Source: Rhipidocladum racemiflorum | Taxonomy: Eukaryota; Streptophyta; Magnoliopsida; Poales; Poaceae | Direction of reading: 5' to 3' | Assembly: GCA_036346355.1 (NCBI GenBank) | Contig: CM070583.1 | Span: 3,100,001 to 3,164,000 of the forward strand | Length of the DNA: 64,000 nt | Translations under genes and position numbers: made by a program | Notes under the pieces: model-generated | Database searches by the model: none | What the model saw: the letters and a program-made list of their open reading frames with translations, nothing else | Told to the model about the DNA's origin: nothing | In this document: in pieces, positions 1 to 12,380 of the stretch | Layout: every line of letters starts with the position of its first letter | Numbering within the stretch: the first letter of the stretch is position 1

Positions 1-1
1 A

Positions 2-607
2 GCTTTATATGGTAGAAGGTGTAGATCCCCAATTTGTTGGTATGAAGTAGGAGAAAAATCTTTGATGGGTCCAGACTTGATTCGCCAAAATGATGAGAAG
101 ATCAAACTGATTCAAGAAAGGTTGAAAACTGCTCAGAGTAGACAGAAGAACTACGCTGATAAGCATAGGAGAGATTTGAAGTTTCATCTTGAAGATTTGG
201 TTTACTTGAAAGTGTCACCCATGAAAGGAGTCCACCGATTCGGGGTTAAAGGAAAGTTAAGTCCTCGTTACGTTGGACCGTTCAAAGTGTTAGCTCAAAA
301 AGGAACTGCGGCCTACCAATTGGAGTTGCCTTCTCAGCTTTCCAGAATCCACAACGTCTTCCACATTTCCCAACTTCGAGCCTGCCTTAGAGAACCTTCT
401 CAATTTGTTCAAAACCTTGACGTTCCACTTCAGCCTGACCTAACCTATGAGGAACAACCACTCAAAATCCTAGCCACAGAAGAAAGGCATTTCAGAAGAG
501 CCACTGTCAGATTTTGCAAGGTCCAGTGGAAGCACCACACCGAGAAAGAAGCCACGTGGGAAAAAGAAGATGAGCTTCGCGAGTCCTATCCCCGCCTCTT
601 TAGGTAA
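2..607 (+). CDS. Ty3/gypsy polyprotein, C-terminal end (integrase C-terminus plus chromodomain-like tail), partial
   Basis: The reading frame is open from the window edge, so the 5' part lies outside. The translation begins ALYGRRCRSPICW, the typical end of a plant Ty3/gypsy integrase core. It continues with the basic NYADKHRRDL segment, then KLSPRYVGPFKVL and PSQLSRIHNVFHISQLR, which are landmarks of the chromovirus integrase C-terminus. The tail (VQWKHHTEKEATWEKEDEL) matches the chromodomain pattern, with its conserved W and E residues. The product integrates element cDNA, and the chromodomain targets chromatin. The stop codon is at 605-607 and is followed by a purine-rich tract at about 633-648, the probable polypurine tract. 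The long LTR fits the Tekay/Del-like clade; the family assignment is inference. Confidence 0.9.
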   Translation, partial: ALYGRRCRSPICWYEVGEKSLMGPDLIRQNDEKIKLIQERLKTAQSRQKNYADKHRRDLKFHLEDLVYLKVSPMKGVHRFGVKGKLSPRYVGPFKVLAQKGTAAYQLELPSQLSRIHNVFHISQLRACLREPSQFVQNLDVPLQPDLTYEEQPLKILATEERHFRRATVRFCKVQWKHHTEKEATWEKEDELRESYPRLFR

Positions 608-648
608 GGCGGATTTCGGGGGCGAAATCCCTTTTAAGGGGGATAGGA

Positions 649-3600
649 TGAAGTGCCTCGGGTAATTAGAGGGAGTAAGCAATAGGATTAACAACTAATC
701 AAGCTGCTAATTCAACTAATTAATCAACTGCTGATTAGTGTAACCAGATTGCAAAAGAATTTAAAAATGCGAATAGAGCGAATAGAGTTAGAATGAGGTT
801 GCCGTCAGACCCGCAGGCGAAGGTATTGATCACCGAGATACCAGACCCGTAGGGGTTGAATCGGTACCTCTCGCTAGATCGGTTCATCACTCGGCAGCCG
901 TAACTTACCTGTTCGGATTGCGGGTATCCGTAGCAGCGATTTACCCAGCAGGCAACCATCGAACCAGTGCATTATCCTCTAGGCAAACAGAGACAGCGTT
1001 TTATCCCTTGAACAACCAAGGGAGCCATTGCTTTGCCCAACATACATTCCACTGCCTTTGACTCTTCCACGCAACCAGTGCACAGCTAGCTCCCTGCCAA
1101 CCGTGCAGCCCTTCCCAGCCAAGCACTACTCCCGAGGAAGCCAGGGTGTGAGACATGGCTACAGGCCGGTCTCACCCTTCTCTTCTCCTTCTTAAGCAAG
1201 CAAGCAGCCATCCCTTCCTCATTTCCAGCCAACAGAGCACACACGCCAGCACACGTTGTCCAAAGAGAGAGAGCGCAAGAGAGCAAGGAGCAAGAAGGAG
1301 CCAAAGCCGAAGGTCCCCCAAGATCCGGTAGAACCAGGAGAAGGTCCAGAAGCCGGAGGAGGAGACAAGCCACAAGAACCGAACCAGGAGATCCCCGAGA
1401 CGAACTGAACCCGGCGAACCACAAGACGAACTGAACCACGAAGGATCCCCAAGATCAGCCGAACCGAGCAAGGATCGAGAGGAGCAGCAAGAACCGAACA
1501 GCACCAACACCATCTTCCCCAGAACCGAACCCCACCAAGCTTCAGGTGCACAGCCTTCACAGTAGCAAGCTACTCCTTTAGTGCACTGAATAGATCGTAA
1601 CTGGTAGTCTCAGTAGTGCTCTAGGGTTGCTAGACCTCGATCTTGCCGTCCCGCTAGAACTCCACATCATCGACCATAGAACTTGCAAGCAAAACCGAAA
1701 GCAGCGGATAGAACGCTAAAACCGCCAAAACCAGTAGTATCTGTTCTTACATTTAACTCTAGATGCGAAATCTGAGTAGAAAACGAAAACCAAATAGAGT
1801 AGCAGTGTTCTGTTCTTATCTTGCAAACTGGAAATGCCAAATCGAAACAACCAGCAAAAGGAGTAAGCAACTAGATCAAGTAATACTTGTTCTTATCTGC
1901 ATTAGAAAAGAGAATAAGGAGGAGGGGGAATGACAGTAGAGAAGAGATTAGCAGGGAGATAGCAGTAGAGAGGTAGCAGTAGAGAGTAGCAGTAGAGAGA
2001 AAAGAGGTAGAGGGGAGAGGAGCAGAGAGTAGAGGCAAGCGGCGGCGTCGCCAGGGGAGGCGTCGGCCGGAGGTAACCGGCTGTGGGAGGAAGACGAGAG
2101 GAGGAGTGCAGTAGAGGAGAGAGGGGGAAACCGCAGGAGATCGAGCTGGGGAGCTCGGTCCCAGGGAGGACGCGATGAGACCCAGGTAGGAGAAACCAAA
2201 GGAAGCCAAGAGGCTTCGGCCAGTAGAAGGAAAAAGGGGCAGGAGAAGATAAGAACAGAGAAGAGGAACAGAGAGAAAAGAGAGAAGAAAAGAGAGAAGG
2301 AAGAAAAGAAAAAGAGAGGAGAAAAGAAAAGAAGAGAAAAGAAAAGAGAAGGAAAAATGGGAAAATGAGTAATCTGTTCTTTCGTGCATCTGCGTAGGCT
2401 AAAATGCCCGTATCTGAATCGTAGGAAAAATGCTATTTCAATTTCTAAAAGCCCGAGTTAATAACTAAAATCTGTAAATGGTGAAATCTGGAATTAATGG
2501 AATTGCTGTACTACTTGATTGCTAAAGTATTAATACTATGGGTAATTAATGGGTTAGATTAGAAAGGGAGTTTGGGCAGTGTCATAGAATTAATGCCTTG
2601 GTAATCTGTCAGGACTCGACCAGAATCAGTCAGACCATCATCTCCCATATTCGTGCGAGGACGTACTGATCAAGATTACCTGTGCAAGCATCATTTGGGA
2701 AATCTTTCCTTAAAATGCTTTTAATGAATTTCCATATCATTACAATACCATCCATGCATCACAAAACTCATATATATAAGTTGGAATTATAAACTCTGAA
2801 TTTGAGGATGAAAATGGTTGTGGAATTTGGTATGGAGAAGAAAGGAAGGTTGGGAATGAATTGGTTTATTATGGAAAAATGTGTTGGCCAGGACGACTGA
2901 TGGAGCAGTTGGCCTGTGCTTATTTTTAATTACTGAGTTGAGTTAATATGGTGGGTAGAGGATGCCGATGAGAAGGTGACATAGGCCGGGGGGTCCTCTA
3001 CATAAGTATCATATAAGATTAACCAACTAATACTTGAAAAATGAGTCGTATCTCAGTATCAACCATAGTGTGTGCAAACAGCCAGAAAAGGTTGTCCTAT
3101 GAGAGTATTGTGATCTTTGCAATGGAGGTTATGTAGTTACTAGGGCACCAAATCCGGGTTACCGGAAGACCCGGAGAGACCGTGCAGATGGGCTAAGTGG
3201 CAACTTAGTTACCCATAATGGCGCTATATTTGAAGCCAGGAAAGTACTGCCACATATGTTGGGGTACAACTGTTAGCTGCGGGTGTAGTGGGATGGCCTT
3301 GAGAGGATCCCCCACTCGAGTAACAGGGTGAAGATCACAATTACTGGATTAGTGATAAACATTCTGGAGCCTCTCCTTGGAGGTTGCTATGGGTAAAGTG
3401 GTACAAACCTGCGCAGGGTCTAAAATCATGAATTCATGCCTGTCTCCTGGATTGGAGGCTACGGAAGCTAAGTCTGTCTCATAACAGGTGTTAGTAGTTC
3501 TTTTAATTAAAATTGCCAACTCTTAAAGAAAACCAAAAACCTATTTCCAATTAAAAATCAGATTTCGGGAGGAGGTAAGTTGGAGTTGGAAAAGAAAGGA

Positions 3601-4111
3601 AAAACTCATGTATTGCATTCTATTATTACTTGCTGAGTACTCCGTACTCACTCTTGCTTAAATATCCCCTTGATTAGAAGGTGAACTATATGGACCGGCC
3701 ACCGAGGCCTGGAGCGAGGGTGATCCGCAGGACCAGGACTTACCGGCGGACAACGACTACCCGAGTGTCTACGACTACTACCAGGAGTAGTAGAGTCACT
3801 AGGAGGCCGTCGTCTGATAGATGGCGGTTCGCAGGGTATTTTTGGAGTTGTAATATAATTTTGGTGGTGTATGGACTTCTATGTAAATTATGAACTCATA
3901 GCCCGGTGTGGCTTCTGGATTGTAATATATTATTCTCATCCAGTCTCTAATTATTGTTCTGCTGCAACATTCTGAACACAGCGTAGTAGTCGACAAAACA
4001 ACGGTACTCCCGCTATTTTGTTGGCCACTATGCTGAGACTCCGCGTAATTAGCTTAGGGTGATGACACAGTGGTTGTTCATTACCCTTTGTTAATCATGC
4101 GGGTCGCCACA
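649..4111 (+). repeat. 3' long terminal repeat of the Ty3/gypsy element (about 3.5 kb)
   Basis: The LTR begins with TGAAGTGCC directly after a purine-rich tract (AAGGGGGATAGG) and probably ends at GGTCGCCACA, giving TG...CA termini. The length fits the long-LTR rice gypsy families. The left part is a CA/GA-rich stretch of repeated AAGCCGAACC-like words (1300-1560) and an almost pure AG stretch (2230-2360). A diverged fragment of the same LTR lies at 25640-26470, which confirms this region as repetitive. The 5' LTR lies outside the window, so the exact ends and target-site duplication could not be checked. Open frames here are low-complexity artefacts. Confidence 0.75.
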
Positions 4112-5302
4112 GTTTGATACTGGCCAAATCATGGGGAATGTACAAACAAGGGTTTAGAAAACTGATACTAGTTTGAATACCACAAGATCATATATCATTT
4201 CCTGCTTGGTTAGGAGTGTTAATAGTCCACCACTAGTCAGGACACTTGCAAAGACAGTGGTTATGTGGCACTCCGCACTCCACCGGGATGTGTTAACAGC
4301 CAAAAGCTAGTGGTAACTAGGCAGGTGTTCAACCCTAATAAAAACAAGAGCTAGTCTTTTTCTTTTTGGCTTGCTTGATTTATGACAATTTAAAGAGAGA
4401 GAACTCTTTGGTGCACAGGGTAAAACATCCAGTTCTGCTATCTTTTGCACTGGTCTACTTTTTCATCTCCCTTTTCGTCATGGGGTTGCCTCATCCAATG
4501 TGGGCGAGTGTTGTTTCCTGTCTGTATGCATTTTCTATGCTATGTTTTCCCTTTTGCTTCGGTGGTGTGGTGGTTCTTTCACTTCTTTGTGTTAGTACAA
4601 TTTTACTTAATTGAGTTTGCTCTTCCAAAAACTTCATGAAGTTTGCACAGAAACAACCAATGAACCGCTGAATTCCCAATGTTCTACAAGCACTTCTACC
4701 AAATGTCTTTCGTGATTATCAGAAATTATTTTAGCTGTGGGATTATTTAGCTATGAGAATACGTATTGACTGCTTGGTGTAAATATGTTGATATATTGCA
4801 CCTTGTATGGTATGTGACTCTGCATCACCAAAAAAACAACAGTATCAATTTTGCAATGCAAACTAGTTTATCTTCAACTGTTCCTTTTGCAATTCTTAAT
4901 GTGTATGATCCATTCATTCCATCTTTTACAACTATGTTGAACTTATCTGCATTTGAATATTTTAATCTTTCCCGTGCAAATGCATGTTTTGCATGAAATT
5001 GTACTGCTGCTACTGTGACTTCTCTATTCTTAAGCTACTAAATTGCATCAGCAGGAAAACCTAACTACCTACATGGTATGGGCCTAGGTTCTTAATGAAT
5101 TGAACGAAGGAATTTCACGTTCAAGAAGGATTAATCTTAAGAATCCCCAAGAGAGTCTCCTCGGTCGGCTGCCTCATCGTACACGAGATGAACTTATGGA
5201 TGTGAGATGCTGCACGTATCTACCTTTTATGTAGATGTACTACTACTTTTAACATGTGCTAGAATATTAGAATATTTGTTTGTCAGGTTTGATTTGGAGG
5301 TT
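4112..5302. other. Intergenic DNA, no gene recognised
   Basis: This is AT-rich, unique-looking sequence with only short open frames that lack codon bias or family resemblance. No tRNA, splice-consistent exon or clear terminal inverted repeat was seen. Confidence 0.5.
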
Positions 5303-5420
5303 ACCTTTTCACACACACACACAAACATATAAACATATACATACATATATACATATGCACATATATATACATACATATGCACATATATACACACACATAC
5401 GTGTGTGTATATATATACAT
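5303..5420. repeat. Cryptic (CA/TA)n microsatellite
   Basis: A run of CACA, ACATATA and TACATACATATG words of about 118 bp. It sits immediately left of the inverted-repeat-module element. Confidence 0.85.
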
Positions 5421-5423
5421 ACT

Positions 5424-8360
5424 GTAGCGCTAATCTGCGCTTGCGCGTAGATTTGGCTATTCCGCGCGCTGGTCGTATACGGCCCAAAAACACCGTGCGC
5501 ACAAGTCAGAAATTACGGCGTAGTAATTAATGGCTCGCTGCAGATGTACTATGACCTATAAAACCATAAATGTGTCAAGAGATCAGTACACTGATAGTAA
5601 ACATACGTTTGACAATGGTTAAGTATAACGGGTAGTAAAAACAGGTACTAATGTGTGACATTGGGATAACTTGAGTTTTATAGCTGCATAAGATTGCAGA
5701 TAGTAAAATCAGGAACGGAAAATACAAATAGTACCCTACGGCCAAATTTGCACACCGTAACTTATCTTTCAGACGTTTACTCTCCCGACAGTGTTATGTA
5801 CTGGCTAAAAATGCCTCTAATAAGTACTAATATAATCTTTAATTTCGATAGAAAACCGCAATTATATGTCTCGTAATATTCCATCATTGATTGCTTATTT
5901 GCATGAGGTAATAAAATCGTACATAGCAATACAATCTGTACCGTGGGACCGATGCACATCCCATGGGAGATAAAAAATCTCTTATTTTAGAAACTAGTAA
6001 TCGGTGGTAATAAATGCTCCTTGCCTTTCCAACGCTTTCCTGAATCCTGACAATTATTATAGTAAAAATCGTACTTGTCCTATGTTGGTTTGGTAATTGC
6101 AGCAAGTAATAAATTCATTTTTTTCATGGTAGTAAAAGTTTATAAGTACGATAGTAAAGTCATAAACTGCAACAAGAGCTTGCATATAGAAATGGTAATA
6201 AAAACGTGAATTTCTGGGAAGTAAACGGTACTGACCGATGGAAAAACATTTACACTCGATAGTACTCTACGAGCTGGCTGTAACCCCTGAGTAACACGCA
6301 TAGCTGTAAAATCTTATAATGCATTCGGTAAATTGCCAATAAAATCTCAATTCATGCGGCGTTTATTAGCCAGACATATCTGTGTGTTGCTCTCGTCGTT
6401 AGTAAGCTACAGGTAAAAACTATTCTTGAATCGGAGCTGCAAAAAAAAGTTATGGCTAAAACAAAGAAACAATGAATTCCTGTACAAAGCAGTAAACACA
6501 TTTACCAGTTGGTCACCGTACTGAGAACACATTTTCTAGTTTGTACATGAATATGATTTTACTTTGTTTTAGCTATATCCTTTTATTGGTAGCTCTGATT
6601 CACAAAAGAATCTCATCATTAGATTACTGACGACGAGAGGAACAACATGTTATAAGTCTCGCTAATAAACGCCGCATAAATCAAAATTTATTGCTATTGT
6701 ATAATAATAATTTCTAGTTATAGATATAGTAATTTCATGTTATAGATATAGTAATTTCTGTTACCAGTCGGCAAAATTACTGTTTATTAGCGAGACTTGT
6801 ATCAGTGTATTGCTTTTGTCGTTAGTAAGCTACTTTTAAAAACCATTCTTGAATCGGAGTTGTCAATAAAAAGTTATAGTTTAATCAGAGAAACAGATTT
6901 ATGTACAAACTAAGAAACACATTACTAGTTTACACGGCATGGCCGACTAGTAAATAGGTTTCTTGTTTGTATATGAGTATGTTTTTTGTTTTAATCATAA
7001 CTTTTTATTAGTAGCTCCGATTCACGAACGGTTTTTACCGGTAGCTTACTGATGATGAGAGGAACAGAATGATGTAAGTCTTGCCAATAAACGACGCATG
7101 AATAAGATTTTACTACCAAATGAACATCGGATTACTTAATGCGTGTAATATTTTATTATCGCATAGACTCCACATGCTGCCGAGTCTATGCAGTATTTAG
7201 TTTTGCAACATATATATTTTACTATCCGAATATATACAGTTTACTACGCATATATATATGTTTTACTATCTATTAGCGGTAAGAAATAGAGGCATGCTAG
7301 ATCATGTACATGTTGTTTCCCATCAGGTGATTCCGATTTCCTGCACCCATTGGCCGGATAAAGCTAAGGATCTTTCACGTGCCATGTGGTGATTTTGTAC
7401 ATCTATCTACTCGTCATACGGCGTACATAAACATCGATCGGTGTACTAATAATTAAACCGAGAAGTTAGCTAGCAACTTGCAAGCATGCATAATGACTCT
7501 TAAAGGTTTGCACGGGTCTTGTACATACGTGCATGTATGTATAGGTCACCTAGTACTGCCATATCATCGTTATTCAGCTAATACACTATTATACAAGCCA
7601 TGTCTCATACTAATTAAAAGCAACAAACAAAGTTTTACAAATGATCATTCGTGTGCGTGGCACTACTACCAGTGGAATAGCCTGATGGCATGACCATACA
7701 CATACAGTACACGCTCGCTTCTAATCGAATAACCAAACGGGCAGCGCATGCGTAAACTATCTAGAGCAGGATCAACGACGATTCCACCAACATCACTGCA
7801 TACACTCTATGAGCAAACCGGGCACAAATACTAGCTCTCCCACTCATCTATATAGATTTTACTATCCATCTATATATATTTTACTATTTCTATGGACTAC
7901 AGTGCTCTTGCTAATTTGCTACAAAACGCATGATATATTTAACTGCTAAATGTATTCTCATTTACTATCTGTATATATAGATTTTACTACCATGCACGAG
8001 GGTTTAGCAGCCTGTACAGTCGGTGCAGTAGTAACATCCCACTATACAGATAGTAAATTGATGTTAATTTAGCAGCAAAATATGATTCATATGACTTTTA
8101 TTGGTGGAACTTATATCATTGTGTTCATCTCGTTGTTAGTAAGCTACTGGTGAAAACCTTCTGTGAGTCCGAGTTGTCAAGGTTCATATACAAACTAGAA
8201 ATGCATTTATTAGTTGGTTTGACCACGTACTGATGGGTTGTCAACTGGGATCGTTGCGCTGATTAGTGGGATGCATGGCTCGGTCGGATTGGGTTAACTG
8301 ACCCGAGAGTACAATAGACTATTCTACACACATGCTCAAAATAGTGTGTGTGTGTGTGTA
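5424..8360. mobile_element. Non-coding DNA transposon-like element built of repeated inverted modules (copy 1)
   Basis: The stretch has no long ORF and is dominated by a module containing 'GTTAGTAAGCTAC...GAATCGGAG' and its reverse complement (GATTCACAA...CTTACTGATGAGAGGAACA). Forward modules start near 6360, 6770 and 8090; reverse modules lie near 6570-6690 and 6990-7110. They form at least two imperfect palindromes whose centres hold 'GTTTGTACATGAATATG'-type sequence. Weakly similar ends (GCGCTAATCTGCGCTTGCGCGT on the left against the complement of CTATTCTACACACATGCTC on the right) look like diverged terminal inverted repeats. A second region with the same modules lies at 36130-37530. Arrays of direct and inverted subterminal motifs are typical of MULE and CACTA elements, but no superfamily could be assigned. 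Confidence 0.5.
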
Positions 8361-10217
8361 TTGTGGGACCATTCAAAATCTTATCTCACTGTACTACAAG
8401 TGTTTCTTGTATGTATTTGTTTTTACTCTTTTATTGATGTAATTTCTTGTAAACTGTCTATTTCTTAGCATTGGACGGCCATCCAGGAATTGCTGTGCCA
8501 TTTTTGGTCATCATACCCAATAACAACTACAGTCCTTTATAATAAGGTATAATATCACTCCCATCTTTGACTGCAGTATTTTGTAACGCACAAGCGGTAT
8601 TTGGGTAGAAATTAGTACCAGTGGCTTAGTGGCTCACTTAATTTTGGTTCCTAAAATGATTTTGTGAATGTAGTTTTCCTCCTCCAAGAATGAGAAGAAG
8701 ATTTTTTATTGTGTGCTATAAGCGCTATGTTAATTAATATAGTGCAAGTAGAATTGGACAGTCTCAATTGTGGACTCTGGTGAGTTACCAGCATGGTTGT
8801 CTGTATTCTCACTATTTCTACTTTATGGGACTAAAATCGCTAAATGCAGTATCATGATTGGAAACTCACCATCACCATCACCATCACCAGGTTAACAACC
8901 CTGTTCATTTTTTTGGCTTTCTGCATATGGCATTGATTTTGGTAAGAAAGCCATTACTGACAAAAAAAACACCAAACTGTAATATTGTGTCATACAGTAT
9001 AGTATTGGTATTTGCAGCTTAACTTTTAAGTCAAAATGTCCCAGTCTCTCAGAGTATACAAGCTGAGCGTAGGCTTACATACTCCTGATATCAGGGCCGT
9101 TAGTGTCTGCAGCTGCTCATAGAGATTTGGGATGTTCTAGGATGCGCTGGCATCCCGCTAAATTCCTGTGAACAGTAATAGGTATATGGCCAAGTGTGGG
9201 GATTGGTCTATTTGAAAGTTTCTGGGCTCAAGGGGTACTGTACCTGACATGTTGATGCATGTGAGGGGCAAACTGACCTCCCTGAAAACCTTTTCATGTT
9301 GATTATGTTCATGTGCCTAGAACAGTATCCTGTGCTGGCAAGCAGGATGAACTTTTTTCTGATGAAAAAAGAAAAAGAATGAATGCAGGGCTTCATGGCC
9401 AGCCCATCAAAAAACGTTTAACTACCATCCATCCTTTTTATATTCACAGAGCCCTACAATGGATGTGTTCCGAGTAACGGTTTTGCATCTTTGTTCACCA
9501 GCCACCTTTTTTAGTAGTTCTTTTTTAAGAACTCTTTTAGGGTGTAGTTGTATCGTGCACCATGAATCCTCTAGATGTAAGAGCTGCGGATAAATCTTGA
9601 ACATTGATTATTGGGCACTTGTTTGGCCAAAAGAAAAAAATATTAACCGGCTCTACCGGTTACCAATCGTGGCGATCGAAGTAATGTATTACTATTAAAT
9701 GGCATTGATTGCATGTGTAGCAGGGGACAATGCTGCCGATGTAAATCCATTAGCGAGTCGTCTCTTTCCTATTTCTCTAACATGAGACTAATCACTTTCG
9801 GATTCCACTTACCAACATTGATCCAGAAAATATCAAATGGATTGATATTGATGACAATTATAGCTTGATTCAAATACTAATCGAAGAATTAGATGTAAAA
9901 TTGGATGCTTTTCAGTGGCCCTGCTGTACACAAATGTTGATTACATATGTGAACAAGTCACGTTTTATAGCAAACTCATCATGCATGCACATTTTGCATA
10001 CGGAATATGCCAACAATTGTGTAGCTGTAAAATTTTGATATACGCTGTCAAGTATGCTCACGTATAATAATTACTAAGTATACAGCGTTGACGCATGTAT
10101 GTGTACTCGCGTATATTAAATGTATGCACATGATTGAAATTGTTGAGCATGCATTGATGCCAGGTTAATCATGTATCTATATTTCCATGTAAATAAAAAC
10201 GCATTAATGCCTATTAA
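8361..10217. other. Intergenic DNA, no gene recognised
   Basis: Contains a short (GT)n run just before its start and a CATCAC run at 8867-8888. Otherwise it is AT-rich sequence without convincing coding segments on either strand. Confidence 0.45.
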
Positions 10218-10306
10218 GGGCCTATTTGGAAGAAGGGGATTCCTCTTAAGAATATTTAGGATTCAGTTAGGATTTGGATTCAAATCCCTGCTTTCCAAAC
10301 AGGCCC
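10218..10306. mobile_element. Tourist-like MITE (PIF/Harbinger type)
   Basis: Terminal inverted repeats GGGCCTATTTGGAA and (complement of the right end) GGGCCTGTTTGGAA enclose only 89 bp. The element is flanked on both sides by TAA (10215-10217 and 10307-10309), the 3-bp target duplication expected for Tourist/Harbinger MITEs. Confidence 0.8.
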
Positions 10307-10309
10307 TAA

Positions 10310-11031
10310 CAGTCTAAGGAGGTAATAGGTTATCATGTGCCTTGTGTAAGATTAAGTTCAGAGTGTCGAGTGAACTCCTATTGCACCATGCTTATCCTTT
10401 CTCTAACGTGTGAGCTCCCTGTTTAGAGCATAGTGTTGCAAAGACGCTCAACGAAGGTCACGCATGGAACTTTTCTCGCTGCTGCCCCCATTATTATCCA
10501 TGACTCTGGCCAAAACCCTCTTGCCCTGTGTCTTACACTCAATGTGATGACTCGAGCGGCGTGCACATGGAAAGGCTTAGAAAAGAATACTCTTGAGGGC
10601 TAACTTCCACAAGGCAGAGGTGCCTTCATAGCAGCGTGTGGATGCAAGTATATAAAAAGGGATTGGAAGGCCTACAATACTAGAGCGATCACTGTTCCCC
10701 CTAGTTGTAAATTGTTTAGCTTAAGATAATTCTTTCTCGAATCGAAGACAAATTCTTATCTGTGCACATATCCCGAGAAATACTATAACAGGTGTACATG
10801 AGCCCACGCTCAGCTTAATCTTTCCCATACAATAAACTGTCTTCAGCAATTCAAACATCCAGAAAACCAGCTTGCAAGGGCCATATTTATGTTTTCATAT
10901 TTTTTTAGTACAGGATGTGAGCGGTACTACAACATGATATTGCTTGAGCCTTTTTGAAGCATTGAACTATATTTTCAAGACCATTTATTTATTTTGTCAA
11001 TTGGTTCAATGTTTATGTACTTATTTGCCAG
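10310..11031. other. Intergenic or intronic DNA upstream of the orphan exons
   Basis: Includes a TATATAAAAAGGG sequence near 10651 followed by LTR-like text ending ACTATAACA near 10790. It could be a solo LTR, but no target-site duplication was found. The missing 5' exons of the next gene are not recognisable here. Confidence 0.35.
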
Positions 11032-11724
11032 GTTCAAAGGGTTAAGGATGCAATGACACAGATATATCAAAAGTTGCAGGTAAATCTTACTTAATTATAA
11101 TGCCCCTAAAACATGTAACTACAAATGGGTTTACTGAAATTGCCTTTGGATTCTATTCATATGCATTGTTATGGAATTGTTTGCCTTGTTGCTAAAAGAT
11201 ATTGGTGATGAGATTTCGGCTGCTTGAAAGTGCTGCATCACATGTGCAACTCGTTACCTGCAGAATATAAAGGAATCAGCACAACCTGATGTAAGGCATG
11301 AAATATCTCAGCTAGTAAAGCCCATGACCCAGGTTCCTACCGTTCCTTACTGTATTTCATTACCATTTCTTAAAGAGCTTTATTAGAACTTCATTGCGAT
11401 GACTCCAGCAAACTTTGGGCCTTTTCCGTTCTGCACGAACTAACAATATGCACTTCCACATTCATTTTGCATGCTTTGCTTTTTATTCACTGTTCTTTAT
11501 GCTCTCATTTCACCACTACTGAACCAACTATAGCTACTGCCTCCCCCAACAATGCATTTGTCGGCATGAACTCTTTCATGGTTCAAATTTTACGAAGTTA
11601 TCTCCAAAAAAATGTCAGCAGACTGATTATATTTAGTTTCCAGGCCCTGGATGCTGCCTTCAACCATGACTTGGATCAGCAGCAAAAATCGTCAAAGGCC
11701 GGGAACAAAACCAATGGCTTTTGA
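11032..11724 (+). CDS. Three 3'-terminal exons of an unrecognised spliced gene
   Basis: Three segments join cleanly: 11032-11079, 11264-11332 and 11644-11724. Each is bounded by AG and GT, is an exact multiple of three, and joins in phase 0, giving 65 residues before a TGA. The peptide reads VQRVKDAMTQIYQKLQ, then NIKESAQPDVRHEISQLVKP, then ALDAAFNHDLDQ and a polar tail ending KTNGF. It is helical and charged in character. The following 500 bp resemble a 3' UTR. No upstream exon was found, so this is either the end of a gene with a distant 5' part or a truncated copy. The protein family was not recognised; no function is proposed. Confidence 0.55.
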
Positions 11725-12380
11725 GCCGAGAAGACTTAGCTTGGCCAAAATACGATGATTTGATCACTGCTTAGAGCGAGAGGGCCCGTGCCCTCTACAC
11801 AGCTCTAGCCGGCGCTGCTGTCGTCCGTTTTTGTGCTTGCAACTTTAGAGGCATTCTTGGAGGCTTGATTTTGTCCTGTATATTTATTTACATCCGAGCT
11901 TTACAGTGACAAGCATAACATATCACAGGTGCTAGGTTTGCCAATTGCCTGATTCATTCGACTTGAGACATGCTCCTGGACAGTTTTTGTTCCTGATTCC
12001 TAGTTGTTCCAGGCAGAATCAACATTTTTTTGTTACTGTGTTTCTGTTGCGAACCGCGTCCACATTCACGAACCACCTTGGTATGCCACTACGGCAGATG
12101 ATATGTACCTGTCGTTCACTCTTGGAGTAATTTTGTTGGGCGAGCGCAATACTGAGCGTCATTGGCTTATAGTCGTAGTCGCAGTGATCTGCTGCTGCCT
12201 CACTGAAGTCTGGACACGCCATTGCTATAAGCTAAGGTGTGAATCTCCCTTACCACCCTACCATTGGTTTTGCTCCAGGGGTTCTCTGGTACCTCGTGGG
12301 ATTGATGAATGAGAAGGGGGAAATGGTTGCCATTTTTGCATGGGACAGACATTGTATGGGCCGTCCATTTTAGCTGAGTA
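11725..12380 (+). other. Probable 3' UTR and spacer before the minisatellite
   Basis: GC-moderate sequence after the TGA, containing TTGTCCTGTATATTTATTT near 11875. There are no further exons with continuous phase. The overlapping short open frames on both strands look like chance. Confidence 0.4.

Noticed and set aside
1086..2389. Several overlapping open frames on the minus strand of the gypsy LTR
   Set aside because: They reflect biased AG/CA-rich LTR sequence. The frames overlap and share no protein family.
3677..3790. A short acidic frame in the LTR (GDPQDQDLPADNDYPSVYDY)
   Set aside because: It has no in-frame ATG nearby and lies inside the LTR. It may be a relic, but there is no evidence of translation.
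10330..10796. A solo LTR with TATATAAAAAGGG and an end ACTATAACA
   Set aside because: The left end and a target duplication could not be found, so it is only mentioned in the spacer entry.
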